Positions 12,039 to 23,881 of a stretch of DNA of 64,000 bases are shown here, piece by piece. A model generated the notes under the pieces. That model made no database searches. It was not told the origin of the DNA and worked only from the letters and a program-made list of their open reading frames with translations. This DNA comes from Buddleja alternifolia. Its lineage: Eukaryota > Streptophyta > Magnoliopsida > Lamiales > Scrophulariaceae. The position numbers were made by a program, and so were the translations under genes. Where the stretch lies: positions 6,077,246-6,141,245 of the forward strand of contig CM033402.1 of NCBI GenBank assembly GCA_019426215.1. The letters are read 5' to 3'. Numbering within the stretch: the first letter of the stretch is position 1; each line of letters begins with the position of its first letter.

Positions 12039-13238
12039 TAACGAGCAAATATTAGCTCGATATATAATGACTAACTTCAATAAGTCCTGTGCTTGGGAAT
12101 TTCGAAATTTCAGTGGGAAACAAAAAAAAAAACTTGCCCAAAAATATGTTAATTTGGGAAATTTTTCGAATTGGCATGACCACATTTTTATGTTCGACTA
12201 GGTTTGAATGTGCAGTTCAAGCTCAACTCAATTTCTTAAAGAATCATAAATTATCTATTCTATTATAAAAGTATGGATTATTCCTTGAACTTTTTACATA
12301 CTTAAATATTCCCATGTAATTCAATTTTGTAATGGTAAAAAGAGTCGAAAATGATTAAACAAAACTAAATTTCAAATTTCTACACTAATAAGAAGTATAG
12401 TTACGTCACGAGTCTAAATGAATCTTACATATAGATAAGGTAACTCCTATTTATTTATTCATTAAAAGAAGAAAATATATAGGAAATCGAATATCCCAAC
12501 ATTTATGGTACAACAAATTTACATTTAATATTAAATTTTAGGAAAATAGAAATGCATATCGAATCGACTTTTTTTAATTTATATTGTAAGTTAAAATGAA
12601 TATGAATGGAAAAACTAAGCTCAACAAGCTAATCTATTCTAACGAGCAAATATTAGCTCGATATATAATGACTAACTTCAATAAGTCCTGTGCTTGGGAA
12701 TTTCGAAATTTCAGTGGGAAACAAAAAAAAACTTGCCCAAAAATATGTTAATTTGGGAAATTTTTCGAATTGGCATGACCACATTTTTATGTTCGACTAG
12801 GTTTGAATGTGCAGTTCAAGCTCAACTCAATTTCTTAAAGAATCATAAATTATCTATTCTATTATAAAAGTATGGATTATTCCTTGAACTTTTTACATAC
12901 TTAAAATATCCCCATGTAATTCAATTTTGTAATGGTAAAAGAGTCGAAAATGATTAACAAAACTAAATTTCAAATTTCTACAATAATAAGAAGTATAGTT
13001 ACGTCACGAGTCTAAAATGAAATTACATATAGATAAGGTAACTCCTATTTATTTATTCATTAAAAGAAGAAAATATATAGGAAATCGAATATCCCAACAT
13101 TTATGGTACAACAAATTTACATTTAATATTAAATTTTAGGAAAATAGAAATGCATATCGAATCGACTTTTTTTAATTTATATTGTAAGTTAAAATGAATA
13201 TGAATGGAAAAACTAAGCTCAACAAGCTAATCTATTCT
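12039..13238. repeat. recent tandem duplication, two ~600 bp copies
   Basis: 12039-12639 and 12640-13238 are nearly identical, differing by a few single-base changes and small indels. Each copy contains 5' flank of the zinc-finger unit (TAACGAGCAAATATTAGCTC) and a Helitron-like 5' start (CTATTATAAAAGTATGGAT). Near-identity implies a young duplication. Confidence 0.9.
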
Positions 13239-13419
13239 ATATTTAAATTTCGTAGCTCATTGGGAAGGAATTTTGGAATCCTAACTTTAATCATACATAA
13301 GTTTAATAACTTTTGATATACCTAAAGTATTCTTGTGTAATTCAATTTTTTAATGCAAAAAGGCTCTAAAACAAATAATAAAAATAAATTTTAAGTATCT
13401 ATCTATATCTATATCTATA

Positions 13420-14110
13420 TCTATACTATACTAAAAGTGTGGATATCTTAGTGTTTGTTCCAATTGTAATTTTACACTTCTACCCTCATCTATGTACTGA
13501 AAATATGTATTGAAAATGAGTACAAATTAACCCATATTTATCCCACCACTAACCTAAAAAAATGAATGGTCATTAAAGAGAAGGTGAATGGTCACCTTAC
13601 ACTAAATTAATTATCATTACTATATAGACTAGAATTCTAAGAGTCATATTCCTAATTCTATATAAGGTGAAAATTAGTAGCAAATACTCACTTTCATTAG
13701 CCATTCCGATTTTAGTATGAATACCAATTGTTAAATGATTTTTTTCATAATTGTGTTTTGTTTAGTTGCATACATATATAACTATGGCGGCATTGGTAAG
13801 GAAGCTGCAAATGCAATCTATAATGTGTACAAGTTAACTATGGCGGTACTCGTGAACAGGTTGCAACTGCAAAATTTCTTTTAGAGGTGCACTACTATGG
13901 TCTGAACGGGATCAACTGTCAATTCTCGTGCAACTTAGACTTTGAATCCATCTTCTTCTTTTTTCAGTTTTATACTATAGTTAAATACATTCTATATGAA
14001 CAAGTTTGAATTAAATTTTTTCTTTATATTTCTAGATATAGTACTTGAATATTGAAATTTTTTAGTATATAAATATGTATTCTACGTGCAACGCACGTAC
14101 ATTCTACTAG
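13420..14110 (+). mobile_element. non-autonomous Helitron, 691 bp
   Basis: It begins TCTATACTATACTAAAAG and ends with hairpin ACGTGCAACGCACGT about 7 bases before a terminal CTAG followed by T. No coding capacity is present. It lies just 3' of zinc-finger copy 2. Confidence 0.65.
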
Positions 14111-14315
14111 TAGCAATAAAAAGGATAATTATATTAGGTTTCTACTATGAAATTACATGCAGACAAGATTACTTCTATTTATTTATTCATTAAAAGAAGA
14201 AGATTAAAATGAAAGCTTAATCTGCTTAAACTTGGAACAGACAAATTCTATAATTAATCGATACAAATAACTTATAACCCAAAACTGTAGTAACTTGAAA
14301 TGTCATAAATTCTAA

Positions 14316-15710
14316 TCATTGTCCATCCTCATCTTTCTCATCCGGCATCTTGTTAAGATCAAAAAGGAGCACTTTTTGTGCCGTTTTAGTACCCTTTTCA
14401 TCTTTACCATGGCTAGAACTAGAACCAGCCCCTTGATCCGAATGGCACCTCTTATGACCCTCGAGAGCCCGGCGCGAAGGGAAATTCTTATTGCAAGTCT
14501 TGTACAAATGTGAAGAATTCTCCTCACCAGTAGTTGCTGCTCTCTGGCTAGGAGATCGACGACTTGATTTGGGTCTCGAGTCTTCATTGGTGTTGACAAT
14601 GTTGATTTTGAACTTGTTGTGACTAGATCTGTGGCCTCCGAGTGCTTGATGAGTAGTGAAACTCCGACTACAAATGTCACAAATGTATTTTCCCAGGTCG
14701 TCTTCTAATGCTTCCGATGAATTTGAACCTCTATGAGACATCTTTCCTGTATTTTGATTTCTCGTGCGACACTTAGCCCTTCCTTCGCACTTGTTTTTAT
14801 GTGTACCCGTGTGACACTTAGCTATTCCTCCTAGAAGGAGTAGTTTTCTTTGAGCATTATCCTTTTCTACCTCGACCTCTCTTTCTAATTGTTGCATCTC
14901 ACCTTCATCTAATTGCTTGTCTTTTTGAACCTTGATCTCTCCTTCTTCGAATTCCTCATCTTTTTCAACCTCGATTTCTCCTTCTTCCAATTCCTCATCT
15001 TTTTCATTACATGTGCCACACTTAGCCCTTCTTTTTTCAATTCGACACTTGGCCCTTCCTTTTGACCGAGGGTTTTCTTGAGTATCCATCCGTCCTTCTG
15101 GACAAGGGTTTTCTTGAGTATCCATGTACCTGTTCTCCATTCCTTCACTTTTAGTACCTGTGCGGCTCCCATCCCCTCCTCCAGTTGCTCGATTTTCTTG
15201 AATCTCGGTACTGCACTTAGCTCCTTTCAATTTGCCTCCATTCATCAAAAGTTCATCTTGAGCTTCACACTTAATTCCTTCTAATTGCTCCACATTCAAC
15301 AAATCTTTGTTAATAGTAGAATTAGATTCAATATCCTTGAAAGGAAAATTAGAGTTCTCAATAATGGCCTCAGACTCACAAATTCTCACAGCAGAATCCC
15401 TTTTCCGTTTCTTCGTTGCCTGATTCACATTATCAACACCTTCACCTTTTTTGTCATTGATCAATAACTGTAAAATCTTGTAAAAAACATTAATTGCCTT
15501 CTTATCTGAACTCGAACTCGAACTCATCGCATGTCTCCATCGTTTAGCCGTCTGCGCCCACCCGGGCAAACACTTACTTAAATCTTCCCGGGCCAGATTC
15601 GCATCAATTTCGTTCACCTTGGATGACATATCATGTGACCAAACAAAGAGTTCCTCGACCGAAAATCTTGCCGACATGTTTTGCACATGAGTTGTACAAA
15701 ATGTAGTCAC
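14316..15710 (-). CDS. truncated C2H2 zinc-finger protein, copy 2 (464-codon open frame)
   Basis: An uninterrupted frame paralogous to the intact gene at 23882-25912. It lacks fingers 1 and 2: the region matching finger 2 now reads HVQNMSARFSVEELFVWSHD, with the cysteines gone. It keeps the KRKRD basic patch, the acidic GEI repeats, the AKC repeats, finger 3 ([21 protein letters not shown]) and the C-terminal DLNKMP repression motif. In finger 4 the first cysteine is replaced (YKTC instead of CNIC), so it probably no longer binds zinc. The start is uncertain: the first Met is at 15710, and a Met at about 15677 is equally likely. The frame could still make a one-finger repressor-like protein, but a decaying pseudogene is just as plausible. 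Its upstream region matches copies 3 and 4, not the intact gene. Confidence 0.6.
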   Translation of the reverse strand: MTTFCTTHVQNMSARFSVEELFVWSHDMSSKVNEIDANLAREDLSKCLPGWAQTAKRWRHAMSSSSSSDKKAINVFYKILQLLINDKKGEGVDNVNQATKKRKRDSAVRICESEAIIENSNFPFKDIESNSTINKDLLNVEQLEGIKCEAQDELLMNGGKLKGAKCSTEIQENRATGGGDGSRTGTKSEGMENRYMDTQENPCPEGRMDTQENPRSKGRAKCRIEKRRAKCGTCNEKDEELEEGEIEVEKDEEFEEGEIKVQKDKQLDEGEMQQLEREVEVEKDNAQRKLLLLGGIAKCHTGTHKNKCEGRAKCRTRNQNTGKMSHRGSNSSEALEDDLGKYICDICSRSFTTHQALGGHRSSHNKFKINIVNTNEDSRPKSSRRSPSQRAATTGEENSSHLYKTCNKNFPSRRALEGHKRCHSDQGAGSSSSHGKDEKGTKTAQKVLLFDLNKMPDEKDEDGQ

Positions 15711-16999
15711 GAATATCTACTTCCTATATATATATATAGGTTCTTAAGATGGAGAGTCCTTACTTTGTAAAGGAAATATAAGTAAAACAAGGAAATCAAA
15801 TCACACTCTGATTAGGAATAGTGGGTAATGATATTAAACAGGTTTACCACTTTTCAGTTTTAATCCTTTTATTTATCACTTAATAACGAACATATATTAG
15901 CTCCATATCTAATGACTCAGTTCAATTTAAGTCCTAATACTTGGAATTTTTTAATTTTCAGTGGGAAATAAAAAAAAAACTCCCCCAAAACTATGTTAAT
16001 TGGGAAGTTTTTCGAATTGGCAGGGAAATTGATGACTTTGGTGATCAATATATCTATTCCACGTTTGAAACTATTTTTATGTTCGATAAGGTTTGTAGTG
16101 CATATCAAGCTCAACGCAGTTTGTTTAGATATGTGTAATAATATCAAGTTATTCGAGTTCGACTTGTTATCTAAATTACAATTTGTTCGAACTCGACTCT
16201 ATTAACAGTTAAATCAAACTCAAACAATTGTTCGATTTGACTCGACTCAACGCGATTCATCGACACATCTTATGTCAGTCGACAAAGTTGAGGTCCAATA
16301 GGTTTAAGTCACACCGAAAAACTTGAATACTTGTCCATATACTTATGTTAGTTAAAAATTGAATATTAGTATCTTTGTTAGTTAAAACTCCTATTATACC
16401 TGTATAAAATACATACTTATGTATTATTGAAAAATACTTCTGTTTCTCGTATACTTTCTCATAATGAAAAATACTCGTACTTTTGAATTCAACCATTTAG
16501 TATACATACTTTATGTATCCGTATTATACTTGAAGAATAACTTATTTTTTATTCGTATTTACCCGTATAGTACTAATCCGTTTATTTCCCGTTCCCGTAT
16601 TTTTTAGCCAATTTTTCACCGTAACTTTTAATAAAAATTCATAAAATACTCATAACGTATTAAATACCGAATATTTGACGTCCCGTATTTAATTAACTAG
16701 GGTTAGTATAACATAACTGTAAGAATTGTTGATTTTTTTTATTTTTATTTTTGCGCTTAAGAATTGTTGATTATTATTTGATTTTATGATGTAATGATAA
16801 TTTGATATTATGATATTGGTAGAGTCCTTTTTGTCGTAAGTAATTGATTAGTTAAATTGCCAAGGAATGAAAAAAAAAGTGTATTTAACCTCAAAATAAC
16901 ACCACAATAATTGAAGTACGAAAATCAACGAACAAGACGCAAGTCCTGTAAGAAACTCTTATAATTAATCATACAAATAACTTACAACCCAAAACTGTA
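15711..16999 (-). other. 5' region and distal flank of zinc-finger copy 2
   Basis: It contains the leader block TATAGGTTCTTAAGATGGAG near 15735, then sequence shared with the same position of copies 3 and 4 (TTTTAATCCTTT, a GACACATCTTA-GTCAGTCGA block near 16262, and the 3' flank of the next unit near 16900). No other gene is visible. Short plus-strand frames here are chance. Confidence 0.6.
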
Positions 17000-17899
17000 A
17001 TCTTTGCTTGTTCAAAAAAAAAGTTGTAATCTTTGCTATTATAAAAGTATGGATGATTTCTTGAAACTTTTGATATAGCTAATATATCCCAATCTAATTC
17101 ACCTTTTTAATGGCAAAGGAGTAAAATAATAAATAATAAATAATAAAAATAAATTATATATAGGTATATTATTTTATTAGGTCTCTACAATGGAATATAT
17201 ACAAATAGATGTTGAAGTGCATTAGGTCACTTTTCTTTATTTTATTAAGTTTAGTTAGATTAAAAGTATAATAACCTCAAATTTAGGATTTTCATATTAT
17301 TTATGTGTTCATTCCTACAAGATCAACGATTAAACTATTTGATAATTCATAAATAATTATTTGACTATTTATTCTTATATCTATTATTAATTCAAATGAA
17401 CTAACTGGATGATTTGATTATTTATTAAATTATTTAAGAAATATGAAAAAATAATTATTGACCTTTTATATTTATAAACCATGCTATGGAGTTGAGACCC
17501 TGATCTTCTCCAAAAATATAATTGAGGTTAATTTTACATGATATCAATTTTTTGAGACATAATGAGGAGACGATTACCAATACAAAACAAACTCGAGCAA
17601 AAAATAAGATTATTTGGTCCATACAAAGAATGAAAAATTATGTAATAATTTGCTTATTATATAATTATCAAGGTTTCAATTTTTGTACATAATTATTTTA
17701 CGTTTTGATTGGGTTTTACATGTCAATAAATATTTAATTTTTTAAATACTTATAGTTTATTGAGTAAAAAATTTACTTAGTTAAATTAAAATTAATTAAA
17801 TTTTGAATCATTCATTTTCAACTTGAATAAATACCTATATAGTTGAATTGTTTCAATGAGATCATATGATTCACGTGCCACGCACGTGTCATTTACTAG
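17000..17899 (+). mobile_element. Helitron in the 3' flank of zinc-finger copy 3
   Basis: The right end carries the hairpin CACGTGCCACGCACGTG and terminal CTAG followed by T. The left side carries the CTATTATAAAAGTATGGAT start, preceded by a short duplicated ATCTTTGCT word. Paralogous flanks of copies 2 and 4 run straight through this point (ACTGTA-GTAACTTGAAATGTC and ATTGTAATAATTTAAAATGTC). This shows an insertion between A and T, as Helitrons do. No Rep/helicase is encoded. Confidence 0.7.
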
Positions 17900-17911
17900 T
17901 AATTGAAAATG

Positions 17912-19548
17912 TCATAAATTCTTATCATTGTACATCTTCATCTTTCTCGTCTGGCATCTTGTTAAGATCAAAAAGGACCACTTTCTGTGCCGTTTTAGTA
18001 CCCTTTTCATCTTTACCATATGGCTAGAACTAGGACAAGCCCCTTGATACGCATAGCACCTCTTATGACCCCTGAGAGCCTGGCCCGAAGGGAAATTCTT
18101 ATTACAAATATTGCACAAATGTAAAGAATTCTCTTCATTAATTAGTTGCTGCTCTTGATTTGGCTCTCGAGTCTTCATTGGTGTTGACAATGCTGATCTT
18201 GAACTTGTTGTGACTAGATCTGTGGCCTCCGAGTGCTTGATGAGTAGTGAAACTCCGGTTACAAATGTCGCAAATGTTTTTTCCCTGGTCGTCTTCTAAT
18301 GCTTCTGAGGACTTTGAATCTCTAGGAGGCGTCTTTTCTGTATTTTGAGTTCTCGCAATACTTAGCCAGTTCAAACATGTTTTCCATTGTTTGAGCACTC
18401 GTGCAACACTTTGCACGGATTATTATGTGTACCCGTGTGACACTTAGCCATTCCTCCTAGAAGGAATGGCCAGTTCAAACATGTTTTCCATTGTTTGAGC
18501 ACTCGTGCCACACTTAGCCCCTCCTTTGCACGGATTATTATGTGTACCCGTGTGACACTTAGCCATTCCTCCTAGAAGGAATGGTTTTCTTTGAGCATCT
18601 TTTTGAACCTTGATCTCTCCTTCTAATTGCTCAATCTCTCCTTCTTCTAATTGTTCGTCGTTTTGAACCTCGATCTCTCCTTCTTCCAATTCCTCGTCTT
18701 TTTCAACCTCGATTTCTCGTTCTTCCAATTCCTCGTCTTTTTTGATACTCGTGCGACACTTAGCTTTTTCTTTTTCAACACTCGTGCAAGCTCTTCCTTA
18801 TTCTTCCAAGTGCAGGTCATTTTCATTACCCGTACGACACTTAGCCTTTCCTTTTTCACTTCGATACTTGGCCCTTTCTTCTAACCTTGGGTTTTCTTGA
18901 GTATCCATCCGTCCTTCCGGGGAAGGGTTTTCTTTAGTATCCACATGTGCCTTCTCTCCCCTCCATTTTTATTACCATGCCGCTCTCAGCCCCTCCTCCA
19001 GTTGCACAGTTTTTTTGAATCTCCGTGTTGCACTTAGCTCCTTTCAATTTATCTCCATTCATCAAAAGTTCATGTTGAACACCACACTTAATTCCTTCTA
19101 ATTGCTCCACATTCATCAAATCATTGTTAATAGTAGAATTAGATTCATTATCCTTGGAAGGAAAATTAGGGTCAATAATGGCCTCAGGATCACAAATCCT
19201 CAAAGAAGAATCCCTTTTCCGTTTCTTCGATTTAACACCACCAACCTCATTCACATTATCACCCTGAGCTTTCATTGAATTGCTACTCAAGCCCTCAACT
19301 CCATCTTTTTTATATTTGAGTAGCTCCAAAAGCTTGTAAAAAGCATCAATCACCTCATTATCCTACCTTGAACCCGAACTCAAACTCGAACTCATGGCCT
19401 GTCTCCCTCGTTTAGCTGTCCATCCCGGCAAACACTTACGTAAATCTTCCCGGGCCGGACCCCCATCAATTTCACTCACCTTGCATGATATATCATGGGA
19501 CCAAACAAAGATTTCCTCGACTGAAAATCTTTCCGACATGTTTTGCAC
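17912..19548 (-). pseudogene. C2H2 zinc-finger copy 3, broken
   Basis: Homologous to the intact gene from the decayed finger-2 region to the DLN end, but split over at least five frames. A nonsense change at 19363-19365 turns the serine codon TCG of the other copies into TAG. Frameshifts occur in the AKC/acidic-repeat region, where a ~105 bp tandem duplication (about 18363-18465 and 18468-18570) repeats a block with CACTTAGCC words. Finger 3 is still legible ([21 protein letters not shown]). The EAR region reads in another frame. It cannot make a full product. Confidence 0.85.
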
Positions 19549-21050
19549 ATGAGTTGTACAAATAGCTAGTCGTCATGAAGATCTAGTCCCTATATATAGG
19601 TTCTTAAGATGGAGAATCCGAACTATGTAAGGGAAATATAAGTGAGCAAGGAAATCAAATCACACTCTAATTAGGAATAGTGGTTATTGATAACAGTTTT
19701 ACCACTTTTCGGTTTTAATCCTTTGATTTGTCACTTAATAACGAACAAATATGACTCAATTCAATTTAAGTCCTAATGGTTAGAAATTTTAAAATTCCAG
19801 TGGGAAATTTTAAAAAACTTACTCAAAAATATGTTAATTTGGGAAGTTTTTAAATTTTGCTGGAAAACAAAAGTAAATGTCATATAACTTTACATTTCCT
19901 TCCATGAGATAATGGTGGTATCAACAGTGGGATAAAAGTGTATAATTTGGTATTTAAAATGAGATTTACCTGTTAATCTGCACAGACACGTGCACATCAC
20001 GTGCAAACTTAACGACAGCTTGGAAGTCATGTGGGTTTTTTGGTCTCCTACTTAAAGGTGGTACCAAAAATGGTACAGATGGGCAAATTTTGTATGAAAG
20101 GTCATCTTTCAAGAATGATTTGTAACAAAAGTATACAGGTGGTCAATTACGGTACAAAAAATAAGCTTTTCAATATATCTATACCACAAACAAGCTTGAA
20201 CACTTTTTTATATGTGATAAAATTTGAAGAGTAGCTCAAGCTTGACTCAATTTGTTAAAGAATGAAGATTATATGTAACAATATTAAGTTACTCAAGCTC
20301 GATTCATAATTTTGATTAAAATTTGTTAAAAATCTACCCGATTAACAATCAAGTCAAACTCAAATTGCAAAGAAATTTAAACACTTGTTCGACTCTATGC
20401 AATTAACTGACACATCTTATATCAGTCGACAAAATTGAGGTCCAATACACTAAGTTGTTAGGTTTAAGTCACACCGAAAAACCCAGGGGGTGTGGTGGAG
20501 TGGAAAGGACTCTTCCTCCCTTAACCAAGTGGCGAGGGTTCGATCTTCGATTTTGGGTATGGAGAGCTATTGAAAACTCTGGGCCAGCTATCCCACCCTT
20601 CGAGATGCCTCCAATCAGCGATGGGATTAGTCACTGAGGTTGGCGGTGGAAATCTGGCATGGTGAAAACCAAAAAAAAAAAAAAAAAAAAAGTCACACCG
20701 AAACACATGAATACTTGTCCATCTATAATAATTGATTGTTAGTATAGCATGACTATAAGAACTGTTGATTAAATATAGGTCTCTGATTATTATTTGATAT
20801 AATGATCTATTGATATTATGATATAATCGATAGAGTTCTTTTTGTCGTAAGTAATTGATTAGTTAAATTGCCAAGGGATGCAAAGTACTGTATACTTAAC
20901 CTCAAAATAACATCTATAAATATCAATATCCAATAACATCACAATAATTGAAGTACTAAAATCAACAAACAAGACGCAAGTCCTGTAAGAAATTCTTATA
21001 ATTAATCAATACAAATAACTTATAACCCAAAATTGTAATAATTTAAAATG
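19549..21050 (-). other. 5' flank of zinc-finger copy 3, hosting a SINE
   Basis: It shares the TATATATAGGTTCTTAAGATG leader (about 19593) and later blocks with the equivalent flank of copy 4. Two CACGTG-containing words near 19985-20005 (ACACGTGC, CACGTGCAA) are also present near 23050-23070. They could be G-boxes or a Helitron-type hairpin. A SINE sits at 20480-20689; otherwise no gene. Confidence 0.6.
20480..20689 (+). mobile_element. tRNA-derived SINE, full length, ~210 bp
   Basis: The head has A-box-like TGGTGGAGTGG and B-box GGGTTCGATCT. The body ends in a 20-base poly(A). It is flanked by a perfect 14 bp target duplication AAGTCACACCGAAA (20466-20479 and 20690-20703). Paralogous flanks at about 16305 and 23500 have a single AAGTCACACCGAAA and no insert, so this copy landed after the array duplicated. 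Confidence 0.9.
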
Positions 21051-21063
21051 TCATAAATTTTTA

Positions 21064-22641
21064 TCACTGTACATCTTCATCTTTCTTGTCGGGCATCTTG
21101 TTAAGATCAAAAAGGTGCACTTTCTGTGCCGTTTTAGCACCCTTTTCATTTTTACCATGGCTAGAACTAGAACCAGCCGCTCGATACGCATGGCACATCT
21201 TATGACCCTTGAGAGCCCGGCCCGAAGGAAAATTCTTATTACAAATATTGCACAAATGTAAAAAATTCTCCTCATTATTAGTTGAGGCTCGCTGGCTAGG
21301 AGATCGACGACTTGATTTGGCTCTCGAGTCTTCATTGGTGTTGACAATGTTGATCATCTTGAACTTGTTGTGACTAGATCTGTGGCCTCCAAGTGCTTGA
21401 TGAGTAGTAAAACTCCGATTACAAATGACGCAAATGTGTTTTCCCTAGTCGTCTTCTGATGCTTCTAATGACTTTGAATCTCTAGGAGGCGTCTTATCTG
21501 TATTTTGAGTTTTTATACGACACTTAACCCTTTGTTCAAACATATTTTCCATTGTTTGACCACTCGTGCCACACTTAGCCCCTCCTTCGCACTGATTATT
21601 ATGTGTAACCGTGTGACACTTAGCAATTCCTCCTAGAAGGAGTGGTTTTCTTTGGGTATCTTTTTGAATCTCGATCTCTCCTTCTAGTTGCTCAATCTTT
21701 CCTTCTTCTATCTCTCCTTCTAGTTGCTCGATCTCCCCTTCTTCTAGTTGCTCGTCTTTTTGAACCTTGATCTCTCCTTCTTCCGATTCCTCGTCTTTTT
21801 CAACCTCGATTTCTCGTTCTCCCAATTCCTCGTCTTTTTCCATACCCGTACAACACTTAGCTTTTCCTTTTTCAACACTCGTGCAAGCTCTTCCTTCTTC
21901 TTCCAAGTGCAGGTCATTTTCATTACCCGTGCGACACTTAGCCTTTCCTTTTCCGCTTCGATACTTGGCCCTTCCTTCTGACCTTGGGATTTCTTGAGTA
22001 TCCATCCGTCCTTCCGGGGATGGCTTTTCATGAGTATCCATGTGCCTTTTCTCCCCTCCATTTTTATTACCCATGCGGCTCTCAGCCCCTCCTTCAGTTG
22101 CACGGTTTTCTAAAATCTCAGTGTTGCACTTAGCTCCTTTCAGTTTATCTCCATTCCTCAAAAGTCCATGTTGAACACAACACTTAATTCCTTTGAATGG
22201 CTCCACATTCATCAAATCATTGTTAATAGTAGAATTAGATTCATTATCCTTGAAAGGAAAATTAGGGTCAATAATGGCCTCAGGCTCACAAAACCACAAA
22301 GGAGAATCCCTTTTCCGTTTCTTCGATTTAACACCACCAAACTCATTCACATTATCACCCTGAGCTTTCATTGAATTGCTACTCAAGCCCTCAACTCCAT
22401 CTTTTTTATATTTAAGTAGCTCCAAAAGCTTGTAAAAAGCATCAATTGCCTCATTATCCGACCTTGAACCCGAACTCAAACTCGAAGTCATGGCCTGTCT
22501 CCCTCGTTTAGCTGTCTACGCCCACCCCAGCAAACACTTACTTAAATCTTCCCGGGCCAGACCCGCATCAATTTCACTCACCTTGCATGATATATCATGT
22601 GACCAAACAAAGATTTCCTCGACTGCAAATATTTCCGACAT
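21064..22641 (-). pseudogene. C2H2 zinc-finger copy 4, two nonsense mutations
   Basis: Collinear with copy 2, and nearly intact apart from stops. At 22516-22518 the glutamine of the GWAQTAKRG motif is TAG. At 21445-21447 the glutamine just before finger 3 (EDDQGKHIC in the intact copy) is TAG. Between and after these stops the frame stays open through finger 3 ([21 protein letters not shown]), finger 4 ([21 protein letters not shown]) and DLNKMP. Finger 2 is decayed as in copies 2 and 3, and finger 1 is missing. A partial product could start at Met 22491 but would stop before the fingers. Confidence 0.8.
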
Positions 22642-23860
22642 GTTTTGCGCATGAGTTGTACAAATAGCTAGTCGTCATGAAGATCTAGTCCTTATATACA
22701 GGTTCTTAAGATGGAGAATCCGAACTATGTAAGGGAAATATAAGTAAACAAGGAAATCAAATCACACTCTAATTAGGAATATTGGTTAATGATAAGAGTT
22801 TTACCACTTTTCGGTTTTAATCCTTTAATTTGTCACTTAATAACGAACAAATATGACTCAATTCAATTTAAGTCCTAATGGTGGGAAATTTAAAAAAAAT
22901 TACTCAAAAATATGTTAATTTGGGAAGTTTTTAAATTTTGCCGGAAAACATATAACTTTATATTTCCTTCCATGAGATAATGGTGGTATCAACAATGAGA
23001 TAAAAGGGCATAATTGGGTATTTAAAATGAGATTTACCTGTTAATCTGCACAGACACGTGCACATCACGTGCAAAATTAATGGCCGCGTGGAAGTCATGT
23101 GAGTCTTTCGGTTTCCTACTTAAAGGTGGTACCAAAAATGGTACAAATGGACAAATTTTGTACGAAAAGTCAGATTTCAAGAATGTTTTATATTAAAAGT
23201 GTACAGACGGTCAAATGTGGTACCACAAATGAGCTTTTCAATATTTCTATACCACAAACAAGCTTGAACCCATTTTTATATTTGATAAAATTTGAAAAGC
23301 AGCTCAAGCTTGACTCAATTTGTTAAAGAATGAAAATTATATGTAACAATATTAATTTTGATTAAAACTTTTAAAAATTGACTCGAAACTCAAATTGCAA
23401 ACATATTTAAACACTTGTTCGACTCTATGCAACTAACTGACACATCTTATGTCAGTCGAGAAAGTTGAGGTCCAATACACTAAGTTGCTAGTTTTAAGTC
23501 ACACCGAAATACATGAACACTTGTCCATATGTTAGTTAAAAAATTGTTGTTTTTTTTAACACTTTAGTTAAAAAATTGTTAGTATAGCATAACTGTAAGA
23601 ATTGTTGATTAATTGTTGTTCTCTGATTATTATTTGATATTATGATATAATCGATAGAGTTGTTTATGTCGTAAGTAATTGATTAGTTAAATTGCCAAGG
23701 GATGTAAAGTGTATTTAACCTCAAAATAGCATCTATAAATATTAATGTCCAATAACATCACAATAATTTAAATACGAAAATCAACAAACAAGACGCAAGT
23801 CCTGTAAGAAATTCTTATAATAATCAATACAAATAACTTATAACCCAAAATTGTAATAAT
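22642..23860 (-). other. 5' flank of zinc-finger copy 4
   Basis: It contains the shared leader block (about 22700), the CACGTG pair (about 23050-23070), the uninterrupted AAGTCACACCGAAA site (about 23497) and the 3' flank of the intact gene (GACGCAAGTCCTGTAAGAAA, about 23793). No gene is present. Confidence 0.6.
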
Positions 23861-23881
23861 TTAAAATGTCATAAATTCTTA

